Positions 53,234-62,840 of a stretch of 64,000 bases of DNA are shown here, in pieces. The number at the start of each line of letters is the position of its first letter. Positions within the stretch are counted from its first letter, which is position 1. Origin of the DNA: Algiphilus sp965216485 (GTDB taxonomy: Bacteria > Pseudomonadota > Gammaproteobacteria > Nevskiales > Nevskiaceae); contig NZ_OZ244162.1 of NCBI RefSeq assembly GCF_965216485.1, positions 1,984,001-2,048,000 of the forward strand, read 5' to 3'. Made by a program: the position numbers and the translations under genes. The notes under the pieces were generated by a model, which worked only from the letters and a program-made list of their open reading frames with translations, had not been told where the DNA came from and searched no databases.

Positions 53234-55870
53234 ATGACGGAGTTTGCCAAGGAAGTCCTGTCCATCAATCTCGAAGAGGAGATGCAGCGCTCCTACCTCG
53301 ATTACGCGATGAGCGTGATCGTCGGGCGCGCACTTCCCGACGCAAGAGACGGTCTGAAACCGGTGCATCGCCGCGTGCTCTACGCGATGAAGGTGCTCGG
53401 CAACGACTACAACAAGCCGTACAAGAAATCTGCCCGCGTCGTCGGTGACGTGATCGGTAAGTACCACCCGCACGGTGACTCGGCGGTGTACGACACCATC
53501 GTGCGCATGGCGCAGTCCTTCTCGATGCGCTACCTGTTGGTGGACGGGCAGGGCAACTTCGGTTCTGTTGACGGCGACGCGCCGGCAGCGATGCGCTATA
53601 CCGAGGTACGCATGTCCCGGCTGGCGCACGAGATGCTGGCCGACATCGACCGCGAGACCGTGGACTTTGTCCCCAATTACGACGAGTCCGAGACCGAGCC
53701 GGCCGTACTGCCGGCACGCATACCCCAGCTGTTGGTCAATGGCGCCGCGGGCATCGCGGTGGGCATGGCCACCAATATTCCGCCGCACAACCTGAGCGAA
53801 GTCATCGACGGCTGCGTGGCCCTGATCGATGATCCGGAACTCGATCTGGCCGGACTGATGCAGCACATCCCGGCGCCGGATTTCCCGACCGCGGGGTTGA
53901 TCCTGGATGCCAACGGGCTGGCCGACGCCTACGCCAGCGGTCGCGGGCGCATCGTACTGCGCGCCCGTACCGACATTGAAGATATCGGCCCTGATCGCCA
54001 GGCGCTGATCGTCAACGAGCTGCCCTATCAGGTCAACAAGGCGCGGCTGCTGGAGCGCATCGCCGAGCTGGTGAAGGACAAGAAAGTCACCGGCATCTCC
54101 GAGATCCGCGATGAATCGGACAAGGAAGGCATGCGCATGGTGATCGAGCTGAAGCGCAGCGAAAACGCCGAGGTCGTGCTCAATCACCTGTTCCAGCACA
54201 CCCAGCTGCAGACCGTTTTCGGCATCAATATGGTGGCCCTCAACGAGGGCCAGCCACGTACCTTCGGGCTCAAGGAACTACTCGAGATTTTCCTGCGCCA
54301 CCGTCGCGAGGTGGTGACGCGGCGAACCCGCTACCTGCTGCGCAAGGCGCGCGAGCGGGCGCATGGGTTGGAAGGCCTGACCGTCGCGCTGGCGAATATC
54401 GACGAAGTGATCGCCTGCATCCGCCGTGCCGCCACGCCGGCCGATGCCAAGGCAGAACTGCTGTCGCGTGTGTGGCTGCCCGGCCAGGTCGTGGGGATGC
54501 TCGAACGTGCCGGCGCCGATGCATCCAAGCCCGATGGGCTGGCTTCAGGTCTGGGTCTGCAGGCGGATGGCTACCATCTCTCCGAGGCCCAGGTGCAGGC
54601 CATCCTCGATATGCGCCTGCAGCGCCTCACTGCGCTCGAGCAGGACAAGATCATCGAGGAATACAGCCAGATCCTCGAGGCGATTGGCGAATACCTCGAG
54701 ATTCTCGGCTCGGATGCCCGCCTGCTCGAAGTGATCCGCGAGGAACTGCTCGAGGTCAAGGAGCAGTTCGGCGATGCCCGCCGCACGGAAATCTCCAATG
54801 ACGCGGTCTACATCAACCGCGAAGATCTGGTGGTGCCGCAGGACATGGTGGTGACGCTGTCGCACGAAGGCTATGTCAAGAGCCAACCGCTGACGGAATA
54901 CCAATCCCAGCGGCGCGGCGGGCGCGGTCGCATGGCGGCCGGCACCAAGAACGAGGATTTCATTGACCGCCTGTGGGTGGCGCACAGCCACGATACGCTG
55001 CTGTGCTTCTCCTCGGCGGGCAAGGTCTACCGTCTGCGTGTGTTCGAACTGCCGGAAGGTTCTCGAGGCGCGCGCGGCCGGCCTTTCGTCAATCTGCTGC
55101 CGCTGGAGACCGACGAGCGCATCTCCGCCGTGCTGGCAGTGCAGAGCTTCGACCAAGGTGGCTCGGTGTTCATGGCGACCCGCCGTGGCACGGTCAAAAA
55201 GACGCCATTGGCGGCCTTCTCCAACATCCGCAGCAACGGCATCATCGCGGTCGATCTGCGCGCTGACGACGCGCTGGTCGGTGTGACGCTGACCAGCGGC
55301 AATGACGACATCCTGCTGATCTCAAGCACCGGTCGCGCCATCCGCTTCAATGAAGGCGATGTGCGCAGCATGGGGCGGGGCGCCACTGGCGTCCGCGGCA
55401 TGCGGCTGATTGGCGACGAAGGCAGCCCAGACAGTGCCAGCGACGGTCATGCGCGTGTCATCGCACTGCTCCAGGCTGACGGTGGGGATATCCTGACCGT
55501 ATCCGAATACGGCTTCGGCAAGCGCACTGCCGTAGCCGATTTCCCGCTGCGTGGTCGCGGCGGGCAGGGCGTGATCGCCCAGCGACTGACCGAGAAGAGC
55601 GGCGAGCTGATCGGTGCCATCCAGGTCCAGGATGACCACGAGGTCATGCTGGTCTCGCACGCCGGCAACCTGATCCGCGTCTCGGCCAGCGAGATTCGCA
55701 CGCTGGGTCGCAATACCCAGGGCGTGCGAATTGTGCGCCCGGTCGCAGGTGACCGGTTGATGGGCGTTGATCGCGTTGCGCCGGAGGACGGAGAGGAAGA
55801 GGATAGCGACCCATCCGTCCCGAACAGGGCGCCGCTGCACCGTCCGACCCATCCACATCCGAATAAGTAA
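53234..55870 (+). CDS. gyrA: DNA gyrase subunit A
   Basis: GyrA is the breakage-reunion subunit of gyrase. The 878-residue protein has the winged-helix domain with Ser83 and Asp87 in HPHGDSAVYDTIV, the E. coli wild-type residues at the two main quinolone-resistance positions, and the catalytic Tyr122 in AAMRYTEV. The coiled-coil and the C-terminal six-bladed DNA-wrapping domain follow, with the GyrA box seen as QRRGGRG (about residues 556-562). The tail is short, acidic and ends HRPTHPHPNK. A possible extended -10 (TG, one base, TACCAT near 53159) lies about 75 bases upstream. Confidence 0.98.
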   Translation: MTEFAKEVLSINLEEEMQRSYLDYAMSVIVGRALPDARDGLKPVHRRVLYAMKVLGNDYNKPYKKSARVVGDVIGKYHPHGDSAVYDTIVRMAQSFSMRYLLVDGQGNFGSVDGDAPAAMRYTEVRMSRLAHEMLADIDRETVDFVPNYDESETEPAVLPARIPQLLVNGAAGIAVGMATNIPPHNLSEVIDGCVALIDDPELDLAGLMQHIPAPDFPTAGLILDANGLADAYASGRGRIVLRARTDIEDIGPDRQALIVNELPYQVNKARLLERIAELVKDKKVTGISEIRDESDKEGMRMVIELKRSENAEVVLNHLFQHTQLQTVFGINMVALNEGQPRTFGLKELLEIFLRHRREVVTRRTRYLLRKARERAHGLEGLTVALANIDEVIACIRRAATPADAKAELLSRVWLPGQVVGMLERAGADASKPDGLASGLGLQADGYHLSEAQVQAILDMRLQRLTALEQDKIIEEYSQILEAIGEYLEILGSDARLLEVIREELLEVKEQFGDARRTEISNDAVYINREDLVVPQDMVVTLSHEGYVKSQPLTEYQSQRRGGRGRMAAGTKNEDFIDRLWVAHSHDTLLCFSSAGKVYRLRVFELPEGSRGARGRPFVNLLPLETDERISAVLAVQSFDQGGSVFMATRRGTVKKTPLAAFSNIRSNGIIAVDLRADDALVGVTLTSGNDDILLISSTGRAIRFNEGDVRSMGRGATGVRGMRLIGDEGSPDSASDGHARVIALLQADGGDILTVSEYGFGKRTAVADFPLRGRGGQGVIAQRLTEKSGELIGAIQVQDDHEVMLVSHAGNLIRVSASEIRTLGRNTQGVRIVRPVAGDRLMGVDRVAPEDGEEEDSDPSVPNRAPLHRPTHPHPNK

Positions 55871-55880
55871 AGGGAGAACC

Positions 55881-56963
55881 ATGTCCCGAGTTTTCAATTT
55901 CAGCGCCGGCCCGGCGACCCTGCCGGAAGCCGTTCTCGAACAGGTCCGCGATGATCTGCTCGACTGGCGCGGCAACGGCATGTCCGTGATGGAAATGTCG
56001 CATCGCGACAAGGCCTTCATGTCGATTGCCGAAGAAGCCGAAGCCGATCTGCGCAAGCTGCTCAATGTGCCGGACAACTACAAGGTCCTGTTCCTGCAGG
56101 GTGGCGCGACCGGGCAGTTTGCCTTCGTCCCGCTCAATCTGATGCCGGAAGGCGGCTCGGCCGACTACGTTGTGACCGGCTCCTGGGGCAAGAAGGCGAT
56201 CAAGGAAGCGGCCAAGTACGGCACCGCCAACACCGCGGCGCGGCCGGCGGACGACGTCTTCAATCACATTCCGGCGCGCAGCGAATGGAAGCTGGACCCG
56301 AAGGCCAGCTATGTGCACTACACGCCGAATGAGACCATCGAAGGGGTCGAGTTCCATCAGGCGCCGGATGTGGGTGAAGTGCCCCTGGTCGGTGACTTCT
56401 CCTCCACCATCCTGTCGCGCCCGGTCAATGTGGCCCAGCACGGCGTGATCTATGCCGGTGCGCAGAAGAACGCCGGGCCGGCGGGCCTGACCATGGTGAT
56501 CGTGCGCGATGACCTGATCGGCAATGCACGCGCCAGCACGCCCTCGATCTTCGATTACAAGGCCGTGGCCGAAGCCGATTCCATGCTCAACACGCCGCCC
56601 TGCTTTGCCTGGTACGTGAGCGGGCTGATCTTCAAGTGGTTGCTGGATCAGGGCGGTCTCGAGTCCATGGCCGAGCGCAACCACCGCAAGGCGCAGATGC
56701 TGTACGACTACATCGACAGCGAGCCCTTCTATACCAACCCGGTGGCACCGGCGGACCGTTCCTGGATGAACGTCACCTTCACCATGGCCAATCCGGATCT
56801 GGACAAGCCCTTCATCGAAGGGGCCACCAAGGCTGGCATGCCTGGTCTGAAGGGCCATCGCTCGGTCGGCGGCATGCGCGCCAGCATCTACAACGCGATG
56901 CCGGAAGTCGGTGTGCAGTCGCTGATCGACTACATGAAGGAATTCGTTCGACAGCACGGATAG
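55881..56963 (+). CDS. serC: Phosphoserine aminotransferase
   Basis: SerC makes 3-phosphoserine from 3-phosphohydroxypyruvate and glutamate, and also acts in pyridoxal phosphate synthesis. The 360-residue PLP protein begins MSRVFNFSAGPATLPEAV, and has LFLQGGATGQFAFVPLNL, the SSTILSRP segment, and the PLP lysine in IYAGAQKNAGPAGLT. The frame is open upstream into gyrA, but AAAGGGAG precedes the ATG at 55881. It lies 10 bases after gyrA and 84 bases before serA. Confidence 0.97.
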   Translation: MSRVFNFSAGPATLPEAVLEQVRDDLLDWRGNGMSVMEMSHRDKAFMSIAEEAEADLRKLLNVPDNYKVLFLQGGATGQFAFVPLNLMPEGGSADYVVTGSWGKKAIKEAAKYGTANTAARPADDVFNHIPARSEWKLDPKASYVHYTPNETIEGVEFHQAPDVGEVPLVGDFSSTILSRPVNVAQHGVIYAGAQKNAGPAGLTMVIVRDDLIGNARASTPSIFDYKAVAEADSMLNTPPCFAWYVSGLIFKWLLDQGGLESMAERNHRKAQMLYDYIDSEPFYTNPVAPADRSWMNVTFTMANPDLDKPFIEGATKAGMPGLKGHRSVGGMRASIYNAMPEVGVQSLIDYMKEFVRQHG

Positions 56964-57047
56964 GCGCGCTGCGTCGTCGGGCTGCAACGGCCGTGTTGAC
57001 CGCATTCAGCACCACCACCATTCGAATCAAGAGGTTTGCCTAACTCC

Positions 57048-58214
57048 ATGTACCGTATTCAAACGCTGAACAACATCTCGCCCCGCGGCCTCGAGCATCT
57101 GCCGCGCGAGAGCTATGAGGTGGCCAGCGAGATCAACGACCCCGATGCCATCCTCGTGCGTTCCTACAAGATGCACGATATGGACATCCCCAAGACCGTG
57201 CGCGCCATTGGCCGCGCCGGCGCGGGTACCAACAACATCCCGGTGGATGCCATGAGCGAGCGCGGCGTGCCGGTGTTCAACGCTCCCGGCGCCAACGCCA
57301 ACGCCGTGAAGGAGCTGGTCATCGCCGGCATGCTCATGGCGGCGCGCAATATCGCGCCCGCGATCCGCTTCGTGGACAGCGTGGACGCAGATGACTCGAA
57401 GGTTATCGAGGACGGCAAGAAGAAGTTCGCGGGCTTCGAGCTGCCGAGCCGGAGTCTCGGCATCGTCGGCCTCGGCGCCATTGGCGTACGTGTCGCCAAC
57501 TCGGCCCACGATCTGGGCATGGACGTCACCGGTTTCGACCCCAAGATCAGCGTCGACAATGCCTGGCGCCTGTCGGCCGGCGTCAATCAGGCCACAACAG
57601 TGGACGAGCTCTGTGCAAAATCCCAGTTCCTGACGGTGCATGTGCCGCTGATCGACGCCACCAAGGGGCTGATCAGTGCCGAGCGCATTCGCTCGATGCC
57701 CAAGGACGGCGTCATCCTGAACTTCGCCCGTGGCGGCATCGTCGACGAAGACGCCGTTCTCGAAGCGCTGGACGATGGCCATCTGCATGCCTACGTCTGC
57801 GACTTCCCGTCGAACAAGCTGAAGGCGCACGCCAAGGTCATCGCGCTGCCCCATCTGGGTGCCTCCACCGGCGAAGCCGAGGAGAACTGCGCGATCATGG
57901 TGGCCCGGCAGATTCGCGACTTTCTGGAAAACGGCAATGTCACCAACTCGGTGAATTTCCCCGAATCCGTGCTGCCGCGCGTTGAGGACGAGCCGCGGCT
58001 GTGCATCGCCAACGCCAACGTGCCCAACATGGTGGGGCAGATGACCAGCCTGCTCGCCAAGCACAATCTCAACATCACGGACATGCTCAACAAGTCGCGT
58101 GGCAATGTCGCCTACACCATGGTGGACGTTGACTCGGAAATCCCGCAGTCCGTGGCCGATGAACTGATGGGCATCGAAGGTGTGCTTTCGGTGCGGTTGC
58201 TCCCGGCTGCCTGA
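57048..58214 (+). CDS. serA: D-3-phosphoglycerate dehydrogenase
   Basis: SerA oxidises 3-phosphoglycerate with NAD+, the first step of serine synthesis. The 388-residue protein starts MYRIQTLNNISPRGLEHLP, has the NAD motif GIVGLGAIGVRVA, the catalytic residues in NFARGGIVDED and LPHLGASTGEAEENC (His), and a C-terminal ACT domain (from about residue 310, CIANANVPNMVGQM) that likely senses serine. A TTG at 57036 would add four residues. Placed directly after serC, it forms a serine synthesis pair. Its stop overlaps the pheA ATG by one base. Confidence 0.95.
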   Translation: MYRIQTLNNISPRGLEHLPRESYEVASEINDPDAILVRSYKMHDMDIPKTVRAIGRAGAGTNNIPVDAMSERGVPVFNAPGANANAVKELVIAGMLMAARNIAPAIRFVDSVDADDSKVIEDGKKKFAGFELPSRSLGIVGLGAIGVRVANSAHDLGMDVTGFDPKISVDNAWRLSAGVNQATTVDELCAKSQFLTVHVPLIDATKGLISAERIRSMPKDGVILNFARGGIVDEDAVLEALDDGHLHAYVCDFPSNKLKAHAKVIALPHLGASTGEAEENCAIMVARQIRDFLENGNVTNSVNFPESVLPRVEDEPRLCIANANVPNMVGQMTSLLAKHNLNITDMLNKSRGNVAYTMVDVDSEIPQSVADELMGIEGVLSVRLLPAA

Positions 58215-59320
58215 TGAACGACGACCGCCTGAGCGCCGCGCGCGCGCGCATTGATGCGCTGGATGCCGAAATCCAGCAACGGATCGTGGAGCGCGCGCGC
58301 GTCGCACAGGAGGTGCGTGACATCAAGCGCGACGCCGGCGATCTTTCCGACCATTACCGTCCGGCGCGGGAAGCCCAGGTGCTGACGCGGGCAGTGGAGC
58401 GCAATCACGCGCTCGAAAGCCCACTGTCGGACCAGGCGATCTCGAGCATCATGCGCGAGATCATGTCGGCCTGTCTGGCGCTGGAGACGCCGTTGTCGGT
58501 GTCCTACCTTGGGCCGGAAGGGACTTATACCCAGTCCGCGGTGTACAAGCACTTCGGCCATCAGGTCGAAACCCGTGTGGCGCCGGCCATCGACGACATC
58601 TTCCGCGATGTGGAGTCGGGCACGGCCTCCTACGGCGTGGTGCCGGTCGAAAATTCAACCGAGGGCGTGGTGTCGAGCACCCTGGATCTCTTGCTCGCCA
58701 CGCCGCTGTCGATCTGCGGCGAGGTCATGCTGCCGGTGCACCATCATCTGCTGTCGGTGCACGACAGCATGGAGCGCATCGATGTGGTCTACGCCCACCC
58801 GCAATCCTTCGCCCAGTGTCGCCGTTGGCTAGATGGCAATCTGCCGAATACGCCACGTGAGCCGATGCCTAGCAATGGTGCGGCGGCGCGCCGCGTCGCC
58901 GAAACCAAGCGCGGCGCGGCCATTGCCAGTGCTGCCGCCGGCGTGCTCTATGGGCTGAATGCCCTTGCTGCGAATATCGAGGATGATCCCAACAACACGA
59001 CGCGCTTTCTCGTCATCGGTCGGCAGCAGCCCGAACCTACCGGTGCCGATCGCACGTCGATCGTCTGTTCGGCCCCGCAGGGCGGCGAGCCGGGGGCGCT
59101 GTTCTCCCTGCTCGAGCCCTTCGCCAAGGCTGGGGTCAACCTCAGCAAGATCGAATCACGTCCCAGTCGCCGCGCAGCGTGGGACTACAACTTCTATCTT
59201 GATCTGGACGGCCACCAGGCCGATCCGACGGTGGCCGCGGTGATTGATGATGTCCGTAGCCGCTCCGCATTCTTCAAGATTCTGGGCTCCTATCCGCGCG
59301 CCAGCCAGCAGAACGGCTGA
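58214..59320 (+). CDS. pheA: Bifunctional chorismate mutase / prephenate dehydratase (P-protein)
   Basis: PheA converts chorismate to prephenate and then to phenylpyruvate. The 368-residue protein has an AroQ-type chorismate mutase domain (about 1-90, RLSAARARIDALDAEIQQRIV), the prephenate dehydratase domain (SYLGPEGTYTQSAVYKHF ... ENSTEGVVSSTLDLL with the TRF-type motif NTTRFLVIGRQ), and a C-terminal ACT domain (GALFSLLEPFAKAGVNLSKIESRPSR) with the ESRP phenylalanine-binding motif, so feedback inhibition is expected. Confidence 0.97.
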   Translation: MNDDRLSAARARIDALDAEIQQRIVERARVAQEVRDIKRDAGDLSDHYRPAREAQVLTRAVERNHALESPLSDQAISSIMREIMSACLALETPLSVSYLGPEGTYTQSAVYKHFGHQVETRVAPAIDDIFRDVESGTASYGVVPVENSTEGVVSSTLDLLLATPLSICGEVMLPVHHHLLSVHDSMERIDVVYAHPQSFAQCRRWLDGNLPNTPREPMPSNGAAARRVAETKRGAAIASAAAGVLYGLNALAANIEDDPNNTTRFLVIGRQQPEPTGADRTSIVCSAPQGGEPGALFSLLEPFAKAGVNLSKIESRPSRRAAWDYNFYLDLDGHQADPTVAAVIDDVRSRSAFFKILGSYPRASQQNG

Positions 59321-59492
59321 GCGCGCGGGCTGTACCAAGCGGGGTCCAGTGCGCCGCCGTGCTGGCATTCGGCGCATAATGGGGGGCTCGGTCGGGTGCT
59401 GGGCGCCACCCTCAACTGGACGCGCCCCGGTCGCGGGAGCCGCGCTGTCATGCGGCCTCCCTCGGCATCTCCCACTTTGACGACGGAATACG

Positions 59493-60635
59493 ATGGCTGA
59501 ACCTGCCTACTTTGATCGTGTGCCGGCCGGTATCCGCGGTCTCGCGCCATACCAGCCGGGAATGCCCATCGAAGAACTGCGCCGGCGCATGGGCGTGGCC
59601 GATGTGATCAAGCTCGCGTCCAACGAGAATCCCCTGGGATGCAGTGCGTCCGTGCACGAGGCAATCCGAGATCCCGGGTCGCTCGCGCTCTATCCGGATG
59701 GGGGCGGCTTTGCCCTCAAGGCCAAGCTGGCCGCCTTTCACGATGTGCGCCCGGAACAGATCACCCTCGGCAATGGTTCAAATGATCTGCTGGAGTTCGT
59801 CGCGCGCGTCTTTCTTGGACCCGGCCGCGCGGCCATGTATTCCCAGCACGCCTTTGCGGTCTATCCCCTGGCGACGGCGGCGCAGAATGCACCCGCCATC
59901 GAGGTGCCGGCGAGGCCAGCGGATGCGCCGGACGCCTATGGCCACGATCTGGAAGGCTTCGCCCGCGCGCTGAACGAGGACGTGGCTGTGGTGTTCGTGG
60001 CCAACCCGAACAATCCCACCGGGACTTGCCTGCCGGCGGGGCAGTTCGCGGCCTTCATGGAAGCGGTCCCCGCGCAGACCATCGTCGTGCTGGATGAGGC
60101 CTACTGGGACTACCAGGCGCCGGAGACGCGCCCGGACATCAACGCCCTGTTGGCGCGCTATCCGAACCTGCTGGTCACGCGCACCTTCTCCAAGATCTAT
60201 GGCTTGGCGGCCCTGCGACTGGGCTATGGCCTGTCACACCCTGATCTTGCTGATCTGCTCAACCGCGTGCGGCAGCCGTTCAATAACAACACGCTGGCCC
60301 TGCTCGCCGGTGAAGCGGCCCTCGACGATCAGGCTTTCGTTGCGGACTCGGTCGCGCTCAATGCGCGCGAGCGCGGCCGGTTGCACGAGGCCTTCGTTGC
60401 GCGCGGGCTGGGCGTGCTCGCCTCGCATGCCAACTTCCTCGCCGTGGACTGTGGCCGAGATGCAGCGCCAATCCATCAGGGCCTGCTCGAATCCGGCGTC
60501 ATCGTGCGGCCCATGGCGAGCTACGCCATGCCGCATTTCCTGCGCATCACAGTGGGCACCGCCGAGCAGAACGATCGGCTGCTGCAGGCGCTGGATGCGG
60601 TGCTGACGCGCATGCCCTCGACCGCAGAGGCATGA
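59493..60635 (+). CDS. hisC: Histidinol-phosphate / aromatic aminotransferase
   Basis: This class-I PLP aminotransferase converts imidazole-acetol phosphate to histidinol phosphate; the copy found next to pheA and tyrA often works on aromatic 2-oxo acids. The 380-residue protein has IKLASNENPLGCSASVHEAI, the NGSNDLLEFVARVF segment, VFVANPNNPTGTCL, and the PLP lysine in RTFSKIYGLAALRLGYGL. No histidine pathway genes are nearby, so aromatic amino acid work is plausible. The 172 bases upstream hold no clear promoter. Its stop overlaps the tyrA start. Confidence 0.92.
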   Translation: MAEPAYFDRVPAGIRGLAPYQPGMPIEELRRRMGVADVIKLASNENPLGCSASVHEAIRDPGSLALYPDGGGFALKAKLAAFHDVRPEQITLGNGSNDLLEFVARVFLGPGRAAMYSQHAFAVYPLATAAQNAPAIEVPARPADAPDAYGHDLEGFARALNEDVAVVFVANPNNPTGTCLPAGQFAAFMEAVPAQTIVVLDEAYWDYQAPETRPDINALLARYPNLLVTRTFSKIYGLAALRLGYGLSHPDLADLLNRVRQPFNNNTLALLAGEAALDDQAFVADSVALNARERGRLHEAFVARGLGVLASHANFLAVDCGRDAAPIHQGLLESGVIVRPMASYAMPHFLRITVGTAEQNDRLLQALDAVLTRMPSTAEA

Positions 60636-61516
60636 GTATTCCCCAGCGCATCGCGGTCATCGGTCTAGGCCTGATCGGCGCCTCGCTGGCGCGCGCACTC
60701 AAGAATGGGGCGCAACCGCCGCGTATCGTCGGCTATGACCTCGACGCCGAGTCGGTGGCCAAGGCGCAGGCGCTGGGCTATATCGACGAGGGCGTCGCCT
60801 CGGTCGAGGCCGCCGCGCAAGGGGCGGACTGTGTGGTGGTGGCGACGCCGGTTCGGCGCATTGCGGAGATTGTCGGGCAGGTGCTGCATGCGGCGCCGGA
60901 CTGCATCGTGACCGATACCGGCAGTGTCAAAGGCAGCATTCTGGCGCGGCTGCAGGCGACAGGCGGTGCGCTGGCGCGTTTCGTACCGGGGCATCCGGTA
61001 GCGGGTAGCGAGCGCTTCGGGGTCGAGGCGGCCGATGCTGAACTCTTTCGTGACCGCCGGGTGATTATCACGCCGCTGCCTGTCACCGAAGCCGCCGCCA
61101 CAGCCGCAGTGGAGGCACTCTGGCAGGCAGTCGGTGCGCAGGTCGAGCGTATGGAGCCAGGCCATCACGACGAGGTGCTTGCCGCCACCAGCCATCTGCC
61201 GCATGTGCTGGCCTACGCCCTGGTCGACTGTCTGGCGGGCATGGAAGATCGACGCGAACTCTTCGCCTACGCGGCGGGCGGATTTCGCGATTTCACAAGG
61301 ATTGCGTCCAGCAGCCCGGTGATGTGGCGCGATATCCTGCTCGACAACCGCGAGGTGCTGGATCACACCATCAGTGCCTTCGAAGACACCCTCGCGCAAT
61401 TGCGCAGTGATCTGCGCAATGCCGACGACGATGCGGTTCTGGCAACGCTGCAGCGTGCGCGCTCTGCGCGCGAGCGCTTTCTTTCGTTGCTGGAAAACGC
61501 CCATACCGAGGTCTGA
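60632..61516 (+). CDS. tyrA: Prephenate dehydrogenase
   Basis: This enzyme oxidises and decarboxylates prephenate (or arogenate) on the tyrosine branch. The 294-residue protein starts with the dinucleotide motif IAVIGLGLIGASLARAL, has VTDTGSVKGSI, the substrate-binding PGHPVAGSERFGVEAA segment and the helical dimer domain with HLPHVLAYALVD. It lacks a fused chorismate mutase or ACT domain. It overlaps hisC by four bases, and aroA begins at the next base but one. Confidence 0.94.
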   Translation: MSIPQRIAVIGLGLIGASLARALKNGAQPPRIVGYDLDAESVAKAQALGYIDEGVASVEAAAQGADCVVVATPVRRIAEIVGQVLHAAPDCIVTDTGSVKGSILARLQATGGALARFVPGHPVAGSERFGVEAADAELFRDRRVIITPLPVTEAAATAAVEALWQAVGAQVERMEPGHHDEVLAATSHLPHVLAYALVDCLAGMEDRRELFAYAAGGFRDFTRIASSSPVMWRDILLDNREVLDHTISAFEDTLAQLRSDLRNADDDAVLATLQRARSARERFLSLLENAHTEV

Positions 61517-61517
61517 C

Positions 61518-62840
61518 ATGGATTTTCTCTGCCAACCGGCACGCGCGCTGCGCGGCCGTCTGCGTGTACCCGGAGACAAGTCGATTTCGCATCGCGCGGT
61601 CATGCTGGCCGCCATCGCCAATGGCAGCAGCCATATTCGTGGATTTCTGCCGGGTGAGGACTGCCTTGCCACGCTGCGCGCCTTCACCGGCATGGGCGTC
61701 AAGGCCGAGCGCCTGTCCGATACCGAATTGCGCATTCACGGCGTGGGGCGCTACGGCCTGAAGCCGCACGAGGGGCCGGTCGACCTCGGCAACTCCGGCA
61801 CCTCGATGCGGTTGCTGTCCGGCCTGCTGTGCGCGCAGCCCTTTGCGATCACCCTGACCGGTGATGCTTCGCTGACGCGGCGACCGATGCGGCGTGTGAC
61901 CGATCCACTGAGTCAGATGGGCGCACGCATCACGACCAGTGCATCGGGTACCGCGCCACTGACATTGGAGCCCCCGGAAGCGGGATTGAAGGCGATCCAC
62001 TATCGCTCCCCGATGGCCAGCGCGCAGGTCAAGTCGGCGGTGCTGCTTGCCGGTTTGTACGCCCAGGGGCGCACCGAACTGACGGAGCCCGAAGCGACCC
62101 GCGACCATAGCGAGCGCATGCTGCGCGCCTTCGGTGTCGAGCTGGAGGCCCGATCCGGCTTCGCGGCACTGGAAGGCGGGCAGGAGCTGACTGCCGTGGA
62201 TATCGAAGTGCCTTCGGATATTTCTTCGGCAGCCTTCTTTCTGGTCGGTGCCGCCATCACGCCGGGTGCCGAGCTGACGCTGGAAAGCGTCGGGCTGAAC
62301 CCGACCCGCACCGGCATCATCGACATCCTTCGCGCCTTCGAGGCCGATATCCACATCGATAACGAGCGCACCCTGGGCGGTGAGCCCGTGGGCGATATTC
62401 ACGTCCGCGGCGGTCGGCTGAAGGCAACCATGATTTCGGGCAGTGTGGTGGGCCGGGCCATCGACGAGATGCCGGCCGTCTTTGTGGCGGCGGCTTGCGC
62501 CAGCGGCGAGACCGTCATTCGCGACGCCGCCGAACTGCGCGTCAAGGAATCCGATCGCATCCAGAGCATGGTCAACGCATTGCGCACCCTGGGCATTTCC
62601 GCCGTACCCGAAGCCGATGGGGCGCGCATCCTCGGTGGGCGCATGCATGGGGGCGTGGTCGACGCCTGCGACGACCACCGCGTCGCAATGAGCATGGCCA
62701 TCGCCAGCCTGCGCGCGGAGCAGCCGATCCGCATCCGCCACTGCGACAACGTGCACACCTCCTTCCCGGGCTTTGTCGAGACCGCAGGCTCGGTCGGCCT
62801 GGAACTGCGGGTGCTGCACGATCATTCGGGTGTGGCGTGA
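61518..62840 (+). CDS. aroA: 3-phosphoshikimate 1-carboxyvinyltransferase (EPSP synthase)
   Basis: AroA joins shikimate 3-phosphate and phosphoenolpyruvate on the path to chorismate. The 440-residue protein begins MDFLCQPARALRGRLRVPGDKSISHRA, has LGNSGTSMRLLSGLL, the RRPMRRVTDPL loop, and the SDISSAAFFLVGAAI and DEMPAVFVAAACA segments. The residues around the LGNSGTSMR loop place it in the bacterial class with Thr/Ser at that position (the class often called type II). The frame is open upstream, but the family begins at this ATG. Its stop overlaps the cmk GTG. Confidence 0.97.
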   Translation: MDFLCQPARALRGRLRVPGDKSISHRAVMLAAIANGSSHIRGFLPGEDCLATLRAFTGMGVKAERLSDTELRIHGVGRYGLKPHEGPVDLGNSGTSMRLLSGLLCAQPFAITLTGDASLTRRPMRRVTDPLSQMGARITTSASGTAPLTLEPPEAGLKAIHYRSPMASAQVKSAVLLAGLYAQGRTELTEPEATRDHSERMLRAFGVELEARSGFAALEGGQELTAVDIEVPSDISSAAFFLVGAAITPGAELTLESVGLNPTRTGIIDILRAFEADIHIDNERTLGGEPVGDIHVRGGRLKATMISGSVVGRAIDEMPAVFVAAACASGETVIRDAAELRVKESDRIQSMVNALRTLGISAVPEADGARILGGRMHGGVVDACDDHRVAMSMAIASLRAEQPIRIRHCDNVHTSFPGFVETAGSVGLELRVLHDHSGVA